Below, one piece after another: positions 8,130 to 17,460 of a stretch of 64,000 bases of DNA (position 1 is the first letter of the stretch; every line of letters begins with the position of its first letter). The DNA comes from Bacteroidales bacterium (GTDB taxonomy: Bacteria > Bacteroidota > Bacteroidia > Bacteroidales > UBA932). The notes beneath the pieces are model-generated. The model saw nothing but the letters and a program-made list of their open reading frames with translations. It did not search any database and was not told where the DNA came from. The stretch is from the NCBI GenBank assembly GCA_017482565.1, contig JAFUMO010000007.1, positions 1-64,000 on the forward strand, given 5' to 3'. Both the position numbers and the translations under genes were made by a program.

Positions 8130-9452
8130 TCAGTTGCCTTTCCAGTATTTGTCAACAAGGTTCTGCTTGATTCCAAGCTCTTCAGGCTTGAAGTATTTTC
8201 CAAAGAGGTCCCAGGCTGTATCCAGCATCTGGTCTATCTTTATGTTCACGTCAATTGCAAGGAGCTTGTTTGAGTACTCTTTTGCATAGTCCAGGCAGCG
8301 CAGGTCATAGTCGCTAAGGTCAAAGCCGTTTTCAAGCTTTGTCTTGGCGTTTGCAGCATCTGCGTAGAGACGTACGCCTGTGTTCATCACCTGGCCGTGG
8401 TCTTCCCTTGTCTGCTTGCCTATTACTAGCTGTTTCAGACGCGAGAGCGAACGGAACGGGTCAATGATAACCTTTCCGGTATCTGTATCAGTCCTGAGGA
8501 AGAGCTGTCCCTCTGTAATATATCCGGTGTTGTCCGGAATGGCGTGGGTGATGTCTCCGTCGTTCAGAGTTGTCACCGCTATGATGGTGATTGAACCTCC
8601 GCTTGGAAGCTGTACGGCCTTCTCATAGATTTTTGCAAGGTCTGAGTAGAGTGATCCTGGCATTGAGTCCTTTGAAGGAATCTGGTCCATACGGTTGCTC
8701 ACAATTGAGAGTGCATCCGCGTAGAGGGTCATGTCTGTAAGGAGTACAAGTACCTTCTCATTCTTGTCAACTGCAAAATACTCAGCTGCTGTTAGCGCCA
8801 TATCCGGGATAAGTAGTCGCTCAACAGGAGGCTGCTCAGTGGTGTTCACAAAGCTGATGATCTTGTTGAGTGCACCTGCATTCTCAAACATCTGCTTGAA
8901 GTAGAGGTAGTCATCATTTGTAAGTCCCATTCCGCCAAGGATAATCTTGTCTACATCTGCCCTGAGTGCCACGTTTGCCATTACCTGGTTGTATGGCTGG
9001 TCTGCGTTGGCAAAGAACGGAATCTTCTGGCCGGAAACCAGTGTATTGTTAAGGTCAATGCCTGCAATTCCGGTAGGAATAAGCTGTGAAGGCTGCTTTC
9101 TCCTGTATGGGTTAACGCTCGGACCTCCGATGAACCTCTTTTCTCCGTCCACCGCAGGGCCGTTGTCTATAGGCTCTCCGTATGCATTGAAGAATCTTCC
9201 TGCCAGCTCTTCACTTACATGTAGTGATGGGGCCTCGCCAAAGAAGATTACTTCAGAGTCAGTAGGGATACCCTCTGTACCTGAGAATACCTGCATGGTT
9301 ACAAGGTCTCCCTTGATCTTTACAACCTGAGCCAACCTTCCATCTACGGTAGCAAGCTCATCGTTGGATACACCCTGTGCCTTCAATGCCACAGTAGCCT
9401 TGGTGATGGCCTCCAACTGGGTGTATATTCTTTGAAATGCTTTAGTTGTCAT
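8130..9452 (-). CDS. ntpB: V-type ATPase subunit B (non-catalytic)
   Basis: A 440-residue regulatory subunit that alternates with subunit A in the head. It starts MTTKAFQRIYTQLEAITKATVAL and has the family motifs GPSVNPYRRKQPSQLIPTGI (about 110-130), the degenerate nucleotide region without a P-loop Lys (SGQKIPFF), and the arginine-bearing segment SNRMDQIPSKDSMPGSLYSDL (trimmed here to the key residues SNRMDQIPS and PGSLYSDL). The start lies inside the end of subunit A (11-base overlap), so A and B are coupled. Confidence 0.94.
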   Translation of the reverse strand: MTTKAFQRIYTQLEAITKATVALKAQGVSNDELATVDGRLAQVVKIKGDLVTMQVFSGTEGIPTDSEVIFFGEAPSLHVSEELAGRFFNAYGEPIDNGPAVDGEKRFIGGPSVNPYRRKQPSQLIPTGIAGIDLNNTLVSGQKIPFFANADQPYNQVMANVALRADVDKIILGGMGLTNDDYLYFKQMFENAGALNKIISFVNTTEQPPVERLLIPDMALTAAEYFAVDKNEKVLVLLTDMTLYADALSIVSNRMDQIPSKDSMPGSLYSDLAKIYEKAVQLPSGGSITIIAVTTLNDGDITHAIPDNTGYITEGQLFLRTDTDTGKVIIDPFRSLSRLKQLVIGKQTREDHGQVMNTGVRLYADAANAKTKLENGFDLSDYDLRCLDYAKEYSNKLLAIDVNIKIDQMLDTAWDLFGKYFKPEELGIKQNLVDKYWKGN

Positions 9453-11193
9453 GGGTTGTCACTTTATTTAGTTGCTCAAGATATTTTTCAAAGTCTGCGC
9501 TCCTGAACTCCGAGTAGTTCATCTGGCGCATTATGTTAATCACATTCTTGTAGTGGGCGCTGCACTCCTCAAAGCTGTCAAAGTCAACAGGTGCGTCACA
9601 AACCTCAAGCACCTTGTTGAGCATGAACTCCTGGCGCTCCATAGGGGTTGAACTGTCAATTGCATCAAATGCATCCTGCTGGAGTATGATGAAGTCTATG
9701 AGCTCGCTCTTCCAGTATCTGTTGTGGTACTCCATAGGAACACCGTCATCACCAAGGATGTTTATCTGCTCGTAAGCCTCCTTGCCCCTGAGGATATAGT
9801 TCTTGGCTTTGTTCACCTTTTCAACCCACTGAGGGTCTACCTTTGAATTGAGGTATTCTGCAATCTCCGGATATTCAAGGTATTTTGAGTATGAATCTAT
9901 TGGGTCAACTGCAGGGTATCTTTTACGGTCAGCACGGTTCTGGCTCAGCGCGTAGAAGCATCTTGCAGCCTTCTTGGTTGATTCTGTAACAGGCTCCTTA
10001 AGGTTACCGCCCGCAGGGGATACTGTTCCTATGAAGGTGACTGATCCTGTCTCACCGTTGTTAAGGGTTACAATGCCTGCCCTTGCGTAGAAGCTTGAAA
10101 TGATTGCCGGGAGGTCAACGGGGAATGCGTCTGCACCCGGAAGTTCCTCCATACGGTTACTCATCTCCCTGAGTGCCTGGGCCCATCGGGAAGTTGAATC
10201 TGCAAGGAGAAGCACCTTAAGGCCCATTGCCCTGTAGTACTCACCAATTGTCATTGCAGTATATACAGATGCCTCACGTGCCGCTACAGGCATGTTTGAT
10301 GTGTTACAGATGATAGTGGTACGCTCGCTAAGCTTACGCCCTGTCCTGGCATCAATAAGCTCAGGGAACTCCGCAAAAATCTCCACAACCTCGTTTGCAC
10401 GCTCACCGCAGGCTGCCATGATGATTACATCTGCCTCACCCTGTTTTGCAATTGCGTGCTGGAGAACTGTCTTACCGCATCCGAATGGCCCTGGAATGAA
10501 GCCTGTACCTCCTTCAGCCATAGGATTGAGGGTATCAATGCACCTTACACCAGTCTCCATTATCCTGTATGGCCTTGGTTTCTCCCTATATCCTCCAATC
10601 GCAACCTTTACAGGCCATTTCTGCACCATTGTTACATCATGGTCTTCACCCTCAGCATCAGTTACAACTGCAATTGTTTCAGAAGACTTGTAGCTTCCCT
10701 GTGATACTATTGATTTTACGGTATATTCACCCTTGAAGCTGAATGGTACCATAATCTTGTGGGGGAGCCATCCCTCCTTTACTTCACCCAGCCAGTCAGC
10801 GGCAACAACCCTGTCACCTGCCTTGGCAATAGGGGAGAACTCCCATTCCTTCTCCATATCTATAGGAGAAGTATATTCACCCCTCTGCAGGAATACTCCT
10901 GTCATGGTTGAGAGGTTGTTCTGCAGACCGTCGTAGTTGCTGGAAAGTAGGCCCGGGCCAAGTGTAGCCTCAAGCATGTAGCCCATAAACTCCACATCGT
11001 TCCCTTTCCTTACGCCACGGGTACTCTCATAAACCTGAACGGAAGCGGATTTGCCGTTCACCTTTATGACCTCTGCCATAAGCCTGGTGTCACCAAGCTT
11101 TATGTAGCATATCTCATTCTGTGCAACAGGACCATTCACCTCCACTGTAACCAGGTTGGCAATGATGCCTGTAACTTTTCCTGTGGTACTCAT
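9442..11193 (-). CDS. ntpA: V-type ATPase subunit A (catalytic)
   Basis: A 583-residue catalytic subunit. After the N-terminal barrel comes the A-specific non-homologous insert (about 110-200), then the P-loop GPFGCGKT at 235-242 and the catalytic region GERANEVVE. A Cys in the P-loop (GPFGCGKT) is the form seen in eukaryotic V-ATPases, where it is redox-sensitive; many bacterial A subunits have Ala or Ser. ATG 11193 is preferred over an upstream TTG at 11205 because it leaves a four-base gap after the DUF2764 gene. It hydrolyses or makes ATP at the A/B interface. Confidence 0.94.
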   Translation of the reverse strand: MSTTGKVTGIIANLVTVEVNGPVAQNEICYIKLGDTRLMAEVIKVNGKSASVQVYESTRGVRKGNDVEFMGYMLEATLGPGLLSSNYDGLQNNLSTMTGVFLQRGEYTSPIDMEKEWEFSPIAKAGDRVVAADWLGEVKEGWLPHKIMVPFSFKGEYTVKSIVSQGSYKSSETIAVVTDAEGEDHDVTMVQKWPVKVAIGGYREKPRPYRIMETGVRCIDTLNPMAEGGTGFIPGPFGCGKTVLQHAIAKQGEADVIIMAACGERANEVVEIFAEFPELIDARTGRKLSERTTIICNTSNMPVAAREASVYTAMTIGEYYRAMGLKVLLLADSTSRWAQALREMSNRMEELPGADAFPVDLPAIISSFYARAGIVTLNNGETGSVTFIGTVSPAGGNLKEPVTESTKKAARCFYALSQNRADRKRYPAVDPIDSYSKYLEYPEIAEYLNSKVDPQWVEKVNKAKNYILRGKEAYEQINILGDDGVPMEYHNRYWKSELIDFIILQQDAFDAIDSSTPMERQEFMLNKVLEVCDAPVDFDSFEECSAHYKNVINIMRQMNYSEFRSADFEKYLEQLNKVTTHDN

Positions 11194-11197
11194 ATAT

Positions 11198-11812
11198 TTA
11201 ATCAATTTTCTTGTTTCCTATTCCGTTGAATGTCCCCCTCACTTCATCCACAAGCTTGCGGAACATCTCTTCACCTGTCTTGCGGTCCAGCTTGTTCCAT
11301 CTGTCAATCAGCTTCCCTTTTGCAAGGAAACAGAGGATCACATCCATGCTGAACTCACCGTAACCGTTCATCTGTGTGAGAAAATTCCATTTGAACCTGT
11401 CCAGCAGCTGCTCCTTCTCAAGGATATTACTGTTTGCGAATATTTCCTGGAGTGACAGTAGCTGCTCCTCAGACAATTCAAGACCTCCGTTGCATCCTGG
11501 GCATACCTTGTAGGATTCCCCGTCCCTTTCCATCTTCCCTGCAACAAAATCCACCTTGCGGTTCCTGATTTCAAGGTCAAGGGCAAACCATAGCCTTATG
11601 AACCTGCAGCGGCTCCTGAATGCAGCCCTGTAGAAATGGGAATTGAGGTTATCCTCGTCAGACCCAAAATCAAGCCACTCAATGAGGCGGCGGTCCCCAT
11701 CTTCGCTGCTGGAATAGATTGATTCCCTCACAGCATCGTATGAGAAACCCTTGTTGTCTGCATCAAGGACAAGTTCAGGCAGTCCGGCAATTATATAGTG
11801 ATAATTTCCCAT
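11198..11812 (-). CDS. DUF2764 family protein of the V-ATPase operon
   Basis: A 204-residue protein starting MGNYHYIIAGLPELVLDADN, matching the DUF2764 family found in bacterial V-ATPase operons of Bacteroidetes, spirochaetes and Chlamydiae. It is mainly helical, with a WFALDLEIRNRK segment, and has no membrane helix or nucleotide motif. It lies between subunits E and A, where archaeal-type operons encode subunit C. Its position, size and composition suggest a subunit C (d-type socket) equivalent, but this is inference. Start and stop are within a few bases of its neighbours, so it is co-translated with E and A. Confidence 0.82.
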   Translation of the reverse strand: MGNYHYIIAGLPELVLDADNKGFSYDAVRESIYSSSEDGDRRLIEWLDFGSDEDNLNSHFYRAAFRSRCRFIRLWFALDLEIRNRKVDFVAGKMERDGESYKVCPGCNGGLELSEEQLLSLQEIFANSNILEKEQLLDRFKWNFLTQMNGYGEFSMDVILCFLAKGKLIDRWNKLDRKTGEEMFRKLVDEVRGTFNGIGNKKID

Positions 11813-11823
11813 TTTCCTGTCTG

Positions 11824-12435
11824 TTATCCGAATAGGAGGGCTTTGGTCTTCGGCCTCAGATATTCGGCTATTATGTTCTCAAAATCCTTGTCGGTGAAGC
11901 TGAGCATATATCCTCCCTCCTTAGGGGAGATTCTGAATCCTCCCTGCACCGTTTTGCTGAACTTCACATCAATGCCTGCAGAGCAGATTCCAGAAAGGCT
12001 CTCCTTCACAAATGAATCCAGCTCCTGCCGCTTCTCGGCAGGAAGTATAAGCTCAAGAGCTACAGGATCTGTATTGGAAGGATTGAAGGCTGCAACAATG
12101 GCCTTGATTATCTCCTTGAGGAAATCAGTATCCTTTGCCGCTTCCTTTACCGGTGCTGCAACAGCCTTGGCAATGATTGCGTTCTCAATCTCTCTCCTCA
12201 CTGCTGCAAATGCCTGCTGTGAAGCCATTTTCACATCATTCATTGTCTTGGAATTGAGTTCTTCGGCATCTGTCTGGGCCTTGGCAAGAATCTCCTGTGC
12301 CTGCTCCTTGGCCTTGGCAATAATTTCGGCTGCCTCTTTCTTTGCATTGGCCTTCATCTGCTCGGCCTCCTGCTTCCCTTTCTGCAGCCCCTCATTGTAG
12401 AGTTTGTCTGTAAGTTCCTGTAACTTGTTCTGCAT
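11824..12435 (-). CDS. ntpE: V-type ATPase subunit E (peripheral stalk)
   Basis: A 203-residue protein whose first 90 residues are a charged Ala/Glu/Lys-rich coiled coil (EGLQKGKQEAEQMKANAKKE), followed by a globular C-terminal domain (about 100-200) that caps the A3B3 head. This is the layout of the peripheral-stalk subunit E. A separate subunit G/H, its usual coiled-coil partner, is not visible in the operon. It is the first gene of the operon; AGGAG lies about eight bases before the ATG. No exact -7 promoter element was found in the 266 bases upstream. Confidence 0.87.
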   Translation of the reverse strand: MQNKLQELTDKLYNEGLQKGKQEAEQMKANAKKEAAEIIAKAKEQAQEILAKAQTDAEELNSKTMNDVKMASQQAFAAVRREIENAIIAKAVAAPVKEAAKDTDFLKEIIKAIVAAFNPSNTDPVALELILPAEKRQELDSFVKESLSGICSAGIDVKFSKTVQGGFRISPKEGGYMLSFTDKDFENIIAEYLRPKTKALLFG

Positions 12436-12650
12436 ATATGTTGTCTCCTATAATTTTATTGGAAAATCGGGTATAAAGTTAATGAATTTTATGCACAAAC
12501 TTTGCCGTACAACTATATTTATAACACTATAATTTGTCAATTAGTTGCCTGAATTGTCCCATTTTCCTATTCCCGACAAGTATTCCCTTTCCACATCCGC
12601 CAAATTGTCCATGAGAGCCAATGATTCCATCCTGCAATTCAGCTGCAAAC

Positions 12651-12682
12651 AAAAAAAACCGGACTGTTTCCAGCCCGGTTTT
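12651..12682 (-). terminator. Intrinsic terminator of the mce-mmd operon
   Basis: AAAACCGG-a-CTG (12655-12666) pairs with CAG-c-CCGGTTTT (12671-12682) around a TTTC loop. The A run at 12651-12658 becomes the T run on the minus strand. It lies 20 bases after the mmdB stop. The 200 bases from here to the V-ATPase start hold no other recognisable feature except one copy of the TGTCGGGAA motif (12570-12578, inverted). Confidence 0.88.
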
Positions 12683-12701
12683 CATAGTATAATGTATCAG
12701 G

Positions 12702-13853
12702 TTATGCAAGGAATGCAAGAAGGATACCTGCAGCAACTGCACTACCTATAACACCGGCAACGTTAGGACCCATAGCGTGCATCAGCAGATAGTTTGTCTT
12801 GTCGTACTCAAGACCGATGTTGTTTGATACACGTGCTGCATCAGGAACGGCAGAAACACCTGCGTTACCGATAAGCGGGTTGATCTTGTTGCCCTCCTTG
12901 AGGAACAGGTTGAAGAACTTCACGAACAATACACCTGCAAATGTAGCAACTACGAATGAGAATGCACCGAGGATGAAGATCTTTACAGAGCTCCACTGCA
13001 AGAATTTGTCTGCCTGTGTTGAAGCACCTACGGTAATACCGATAAGGATGGTTACAACATCAATCAGCGGACCGCTTGCTGTGTTTGCAAGACGTTTTGT
13101 TACACCTGACTCCTTGATGAGGTTACCGAAGAACAGCATACCCAAGAGTGGAATACCTGAAGGTACGATGAATGCTGTAAGAAGGAAACCTACTATAGGG
13201 AAGAGCTTCTTCTCTGTAGGAGATACGGCTCTTGGAGCCTTCATCCTGATAAGGCGCTCCTTTTTGGTTGTGAGGAGTCTCATTACAGGAGGCTGGATAA
13301 CCGGTACCAATGCCATGTAAGAGTATGCTGACACTGCAATTGCACCAAGGAGATCCGGAGCAAGTCTACCTGCAAGGAAGATTGCTGTAGGACCGTCTGC
13401 ACCACCGATAATACCGATTGCACCTGCCTCTGACGGACCGAAGCCCAAAGCCAGTGCAGCAATGTATGCACCGAAGATACCGAATTGTGCAGCAGCACCG
13501 ATAAGGAGAAGTTTAGGGTTTGAAATCAATGCAGAGAAGTCTGTCATTGCTCCGATACCCATAAAGATTAGTGGTGGATACCAGCCCTGCCTTACACCCT
13601 GGTAGAGGATGTTGAGAACAGAACCCTCTTCATATACACCAACCTGAAGACCTGGAAACAAAGGAATGTTTCCAATAACAATACCAAAGCCGATAGGGAT
13701 AAGAAGCATAGGCTCCCAGTCCTTTGTAATGGCCAGGTACATAAAGAACAATCCTATCAGGATCATGATAACGTGTCCTAAAGTCACATTAGCGAATCCT
13801 GTGTAAAGGAAGAATTGTTGCAAGTTATCTAAAATACTAGCTTCGAATACCAT
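12702..13853 (-). CDS. mmdB: Na+-translocating methylmalonyl-CoA decarboxylase, beta subunit
   Basis: A 383-residue integral membrane protein of the OadB/MmdB/GcdB family with about ten hydrophobic segments. It decarboxylates the carboxybiotin delivered by MmdC and pumps Na+ out. The diagnostic GGADGPTAIF motif is at 150-159, with Asp153 corresponding to the essential Na+/proton Asp of OadB, and the conserved C-terminal region NAGVSAVPDAARVSN is present. It is the last gene of the mce-mmdA-oadG-mmdC-mmdB operon, two bases after mmdC. The whole set converts methylmalonyl-CoA to propionyl-CoA while building a sodium gradient. Confidence 0.95.
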   Translation of the reverse strand: MVFEASILDNLQQFFLYTGFANVTLGHVIMILIGLFFMYLAITKDWEPMLLIPIGFGIVIGNIPLFPGLQVGVYEEGSVLNILYQGVRQGWYPPLIFMGIGAMTDFSALISNPKLLLIGAAAQFGIFGAYIAALALGFGPSEAGAIGIIGGADGPTAIFLAGRLAPDLLGAIAVSAYSYMALVPVIQPPVMRLLTTKKERLIRMKAPRAVSPTEKKLFPIVGFLLTAFIVPSGIPLLGMLFFGNLIKESGVTKRLANTASGPLIDVVTILIGITVGASTQADKFLQWSSVKIFILGAFSFVVATFAGVLFVKFFNLFLKEGNKINPLIGNAGVSAVPDAARVSNNIGLEYDKTNYLLMHAMGPNVAGVIGSAVAAGILLAFLA

Positions 13854-13855
13854 AA

Positions 13856-14293
13856 TTAACCGATTATTACAAGTGGAGCACCCTCAAGTACTGAATCACC
13901 TTTGTCAACTTTAATAGCTGTAACTGTACCGTCTGCAGTAGACTCAATTACGTTCTCCATCTTCATAGCCTCAAGAACGATAACTTTCTGGCCTCTCTTC
14001 ACTGCATCACCAACTTTTACAGATACCTCAAGGATAACGCCTGGAAGTGGTGAAGTTACAGCCTGGCCAGCTCCGCCTGCAGCAGCAGGTTTTGACACTT
14101 TAACCTCAGGAGCACCTGCTGGAGTAGCTTTAGGAGCCATTGGTTTTGCTGCAGGGGCAGCTTTCTTTATTGGTTTCTCAAACTCAACTTTGAATGGAGT
14201 TCCGTTTACCTCCACCTCAGCCATTGAGCCATCTACCTCGTTAACGGTTACTGCATAGTCATTACCGTTAATTTTCAATTTATATTCTTTCAT
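13856..14293 (-). CDS. mmdC: Biotin carrier protein of methylmalonyl-CoA decarboxylase
   Basis: A 145-residue biotinyl protein. The N-terminal strand-rich segment (1-40) is followed by an Ala/Pro/Lys linker (about 43-78) and a biotinyl domain with the biotinylation site VLEAMKMEN, acceptor Lys111. The flexible linker lets carboxybiotin move between MmdA and MmdB. Operon position between the OadG-like gene and mmdB and the full-length domain make the role secure. Confidence 0.95.
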   Translation of the reverse strand: MKEYKLKINGNDYAVTVNEVDGSMAEVEVNGTPFKVEFEKPIKKAAPAAKPMAPKATPAGAPEVKVSKPAAAGGAGQAVTSPLPGVILEVSVKVGDAVKRGQKVIVLEAMKMENVIESTADGTVTAIKVDKGDSVLEGAPLVIIG

Positions 14294-14312
14294 TATTGTT
14301 CTCTTTTAAATG

Positions 14313-15299
14313 TTATTTTTTCAACTGTGGTGTCTCTCTCAATGTGTAGATCTTAGAGCTCCATGGAGAGTATGTTCTTGATACTTTGTTGATTGTAAGT
14401 ACAGTGTCTTCAAAGTCATGAGCCTCATTGTCCTGCATGAACAAGTGGATGGCCATGGAAATTGCAGCGTATGTCTCAGCAGAAACCTGCCCTGAGGTAT
14501 CAGCCTTGTCGCTCTTGCCTGTACCTTCCATTGCCTTAACGGCATTCTCTGATTTCTTCTTGATGTGGAACTTGCCAATATTTTTGAAGATCACATAAAG
14601 GATAATCAATGACAAGAAAGTTACGAACATTGCAGTGAAAGTGAGGAACAGGCCGTATGGGTCAACCTCTTTCATCAATGCACCCTTAGACTCACCGTCA
14701 AGTGTAAGGTTATTTGTGCTTGGTGTAGGGACATTTGTCTTTATCCAGCCCTCCACTGTCTCAGTATCATTTGCATTGGCTTTGGCAACCATGTTCTTGT
14801 ACAAAGACTTGTAGATGATGCTCTCCTGTTTCACGCTACCTTCACCGTCTACTTTCCTTGCGTATGACTGGTTAGTATCCAGCTGAGGGATTGCAACCCT
14901 GTCAACGATGGTTTTGCCGTCAGTTGATACAAAGAGAACCTCTTTGGCATCGTCAAGCTTGAAGTTCACATGGAATGTACCTCTCTCCTTTACACCGTCA
15001 GCCCAGAAAAGGATGTGTTGGCGGGGTGGAATTGATGTAAGTACATCACCTTTTGGAATTCTGTACATTGTAAGGTTATTGGGGTCTGTAGAAAGGTAGC
15101 AGCCCGCAATATTTACTGTACCGTATGAAGTGTTGAAAAGTTCAACCCATCCGCTTCTGTAGCCATAGTCATCCTCAAACCCCTCAGTGTTGGTAACGAG
15201 TACCTCATTGAGGCGCATATCGGAAATGTTCTGGGCGTACATGGTTGAAGCACAGAATAGAACTCCCAACAGCAAAGTCAATTTATAAAATTTCTTCAT
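14313..15299 (-). CDS. mmdD: OadG-family small membrane subunit with a lamin-tail domain
   Basis: A 328-residue protein with an unusual build. A signal peptide (1-22, ending MYAQ) is followed by a lamin-tail-like beta-sandwich (about 25-150; motifs RLNEVLVTN, GWVELFNTS, IAGCYLS, RIPKGD), a linker, one membrane helix (about 216-239, FLTFTAMFVTFLSLIILYVI) and a cytoplasmic tail with KKKSEN. The helix and tail correspond to OadG/MmdD, the small subunit that anchors the decarboxylase complex. The lamin-tail part would lie in the periplasm. Such fusions are seen in Bacteroidetes; the function of the extra domain is not established. It sits 16 bases after mmdA and 19 bases before mmdC. Confidence 0.85.
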   Translation of the reverse strand: MKKFYKLTLLLGVLFCASTMYAQNISDMRLNEVLVTNTEGFEDDYGYRSGWVELFNTSYGTVNIAGCYLSTDPNNLTMYRIPKGDVLTSIPPRQHILFWADGVKERGTFHVNFKLDDAKEVLFVSTDGKTIVDRVAIPQLDTNQSYARKVDGEGSVKQESIIYKSLYKNMVAKANANDTETVEGWIKTNVPTPSTNNLTLDGESKGALMKEVDPYGLFLTFTAMFVTFLSLIILYVIFKNIGKFHIKKKSENAVKAMEGTGKSDKADTSGQVSAETYAAISMAIHLFMQDNEAHDFEDTVLTINKVSRTYSPWSSKIYTLRETPQLKK

Positions 15300-15315
15300 C
15301 TTTCTGTTGTTTTAA

Positions 15316-16869
15316 TTATAGAGGAAGGTTATCGTGCTTCTTGGCAGGATTTGTAAGTTTCTTGGTCTGAAGCTCCTGAAGTGCGCGGATAATACGGAAA
15401 CGGGTATTCCTTGGCTCAATAATGTCATCAATGTAACCGTATTTTGCAGCATTGTAAGGGTTTGCAAATGCATCCCTGTACTCCTGCTCCTTCTCTTTTG
15501 CGAATGCCTTAGGATCAGCAGCCTCTTTCATCTCTTTGCCGTAAAGGACCTCAATTGCACCTGAAGGACCCATTACTGCAATCTCAGCTGTAGGCCAAGC
15601 GTAGTTGATGTCACCTCTCAAGTGTTTAGAACTCATTACGCAGTATGCACCACCGTATGCCTTTCTGAGGACAACTGTAACTTTTGGAACTGTAGCCTCA
15701 CCATAAGCATAGAGGAGTTTTGCACCGTGAAGGATGATTCCGCCGTACTCCTGCTGTGTACCAGGCAAGAAGCCAGGAACGTCAACAAGTGTTACCAATG
15801 GAATGTTGAATGCGTCGCAGAAACGTACAAAACGTGCAGCCTTTCTTGAAGAGTTGTTGTCAAGTACACCTGCAAGAGCTTTAGGCTGGTTTGCAACGAT
15901 ACCTACAGACTGGCCGTTGAATCTTGCGAAACCAACTACAATGTTCTTTGCATAGTCCTTATGAACCTCAAGGAACTTGCCCTCGTCAACGATAGCGCCT
16001 ATCACCTCGTATACATCGTATGGTTTGTTAGGGTCATCAGGGATGATCTCGTTCAATGAATCCTCAAGTCTGTCAATAGGGTCATTGGTCTCAACGTATG
16101 GAGCCTCCTCAAGGTTATTGTTAGGAATGTAGCTCATCAGGGCCTTGATAACCTCAATACCCTCCTCTTCGTTGTCAACTGCAAAGTGTGCGACACCGCT
16201 CTTTGAAGCGTGTACGCTTGCACCGCCGAGCTGCTCCTGTGTAACATCCTCACCTGTTACTGATTTTACAACCTTTGGACCTGTAAGGAACATGTAGCTG
16301 GTACCTCTGGTCATGATGTTGAAGTCAGTAAGGGCTGGAGAATATACTGCACCACCTGCACAAGGGCCGAAGATTGCAGAAATCTGAGGAATCACACCTG
16401 AAGCAAGGATATTTCTCTGGAAGATCTCAGTGTAGCCTGCAAGAGCGTTTACACCCTCCTGGATACGTGCTCCACCTGAGTCGTTAAGACCGATAACAGG
16501 TGCACCCATTCTCATACCTTTGTCCATTACCTTACAGATTTTCATTGCAAAGCTCTCTGAAAGAGAACCTCCAAATACTGTAAAGTCCTGTGCAAATACG
16601 TAAACCATACGGCCGTTAATTGTACCTCTACCGGTTACAACACCGTCACCGAGGAATACGTTCTTCTCCATGCCGAAGTTTGTACAACGGTGTGTTACAA
16701 ACATGTCAAACTCCTCAAAGCTTCCCTCATCAAGAAGCATGTTGATTCTTTCACGAGCAGTATATTTGCCTTTTTCGTGCTGTGAGTCAATTCTTTTCTG
16801 ACCACCACCAATGCGTGCTTTCTCACGTAGAGAAATCAGCGCTTTTACTTGTTCGAGTTGCTGGCTCAT
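15316..16869 (-). CDS. mmdA: Methylmalonyl-CoA decarboxylase alpha subunit (carboxyltransferase)
   Basis: A 517-residue acyl-CoA carboxylase beta-type protein made of two crotonase-fold halves. It transfers the carboxyl group of methylmalonyl-CoA to biotin on MmdC. Oxyanion-hole glycine pairs are visible in [13 protein letters not shown] (first half) and [14 protein letters not shown] (second half), and the N-terminal [13 protein letters not shown] stretch is typical. Propionyl-CoA carboxylase beta (PccB) is the close alternative, but there is no biotin carboxylase gene here and the MmdB membrane subunit is present, so decarboxylation is the expected direction. Confidence 0.94.
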   Translation of the reverse strand: MSQQLEQVKALISLREKARIGGGQKRIDSQHEKGKYTARERINMLLDEGSFEEFDMFVTHRCTNFGMEKNVFLGDGVVTGRGTINGRMVYVFAQDFTVFGGSLSESFAMKICKVMDKGMRMGAPVIGLNDSGGARIQEGVNALAGYTEIFQRNILASGVIPQISAIFGPCAGGAVYSPALTDFNIMTRGTSYMFLTGPKVVKSVTGEDVTQEQLGGASVHASKSGVAHFAVDNEEEGIEVIKALMSYIPNNNLEEAPYVETNDPIDRLEDSLNEIIPDDPNKPYDVYEVIGAIVDEGKFLEVHKDYAKNIVVGFARFNGQSVGIVANQPKALAGVLDNNSSRKAARFVRFCDAFNIPLVTLVDVPGFLPGTQQEYGGIILHGAKLLYAYGEATVPKVTVVLRKAYGGAYCVMSSKHLRGDINYAWPTAEIAVMGPSGAIEVLYGKEMKEAADPKAFAKEKEQEYRDAFANPYNAAKYGYIDDIIEPRNTRFRIIRALQELQTKKLTNPAKKHDNLPL

Positions 16870-16902
16870 TTTATAATCTTTATGTTAAGTTAATTTTGAT
16901 AA

Positions 16903-17316
16903 TTACATTTTAGATGGATCCTCGCAAAGCTCTGTAAGTACACCGCAAGTTGATTTTGGATGAAGGAATGCGATATTCAGGCCCTCAGCACCTTTTCTAG
17001 GAGCCTTGTCAATAAGCTGGACATCTTTTGAAGAAAGCTCATCAAGTGATTTCTGTACGCCGTTGGTTGCAAATGCAATGTGGTGTACGCCCTCGCCCTT
17101 CTTCTCTATGAATTTAGCTATTGTCCCTTCAGGAGAGGTGCTCTCAAGAAGCTCAAGTTTGGTCTGGCCAATCTTGAAGAATGCAGTTTTCACCTTCTGG
17201 TCAGCCACTTCCTCAATTGCATAGCATTTCAGGCCAAGTTTCTCCTCGTAGTAAGGAATTGCAGTCTCCAACGATTTTACTGCAATACCAATGTGCTCAA
17301 TATGTGTCAGTTCCAT
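16903..17316 (-). CDS. mce: Methylmalonyl-CoA epimerase
   Basis: A 137-residue VOC-fold protein that interconverts the R and S forms of methylmalonyl-CoA, linking methylmalonyl-CoA mutase to the decarboxylase. Metal-ligand positions are visible: His8 in HIEHIGIAV, His79 in VHHIAFA and Glu129 in VLTELCE. Length matches the family. It is the first gene of the operon, 33 bases before mmdA, with a good promoter upstream. The mutase itself is not in the window. Confidence 0.94.
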   Translation of the reverse strand: MELTHIEHIGIAVKSLETAIPYYEEKLGLKCYAIEEVADQKVKTAFFKIGQTKLELLESTSPEGTIAKFIEKKGEGVHHIAFATNGVQKSLDELSSKDVQLIDKAPRKGAEGLNIAFLHPKSTCGVLTELCEDPSKM

Positions 17317-17360
17317 ATCAATATGTTTTTAAGTAGTTAAAATATGTGCATAATATCTTG

Positions 17361-17396
17361 CAAATGTAGTAAATATTTAAAATAATACCCACCAAA
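17361..17396 (-). promoter_or_regulatory. Promoter of the mce-mmd operon
   Basis: On the minus strand TACATTTG (17368-17361) matches the TAnnTTTG -7 element, and TTTG (17396-17393) lies 24 bases upstream as a somewhat distant -33 element. The epimerase start codon is 45 bases downstream of the -7 element. Confidence 0.6.
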
Positions 17397-17404
17397 ATTG
17401 ATAA

Positions 17405-17439
17405 AAAATAATGCCGTATGGTTTGTCCCATACGGCATT
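17405..17439 (-). terminator. Intrinsic terminator of the TPR-yebC operon
   Basis: AATGCCGTATGG (17410-17421) and CCATACGGCATT (17428-17439) form a perfect 12-base stem with a six-base loop. The A-rich stretch on its left becomes a T run on the minus strand. It lies 22 bases after the yebC stop. The hairpin is just upstream of the mce promoter and insulates the two operons. Confidence 0.9.
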
Positions 17440-17460
17440 GGAAAATAGTCCCGGAGAATA

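Noticed and set aside
15316..16869. Propionyl-CoA carboxylase beta subunit
   Set aside because: No biotin carboxylase gene, but MmdB, biotin carrier and OadG genes are in the same operon, so the decarboxylase reading is better.
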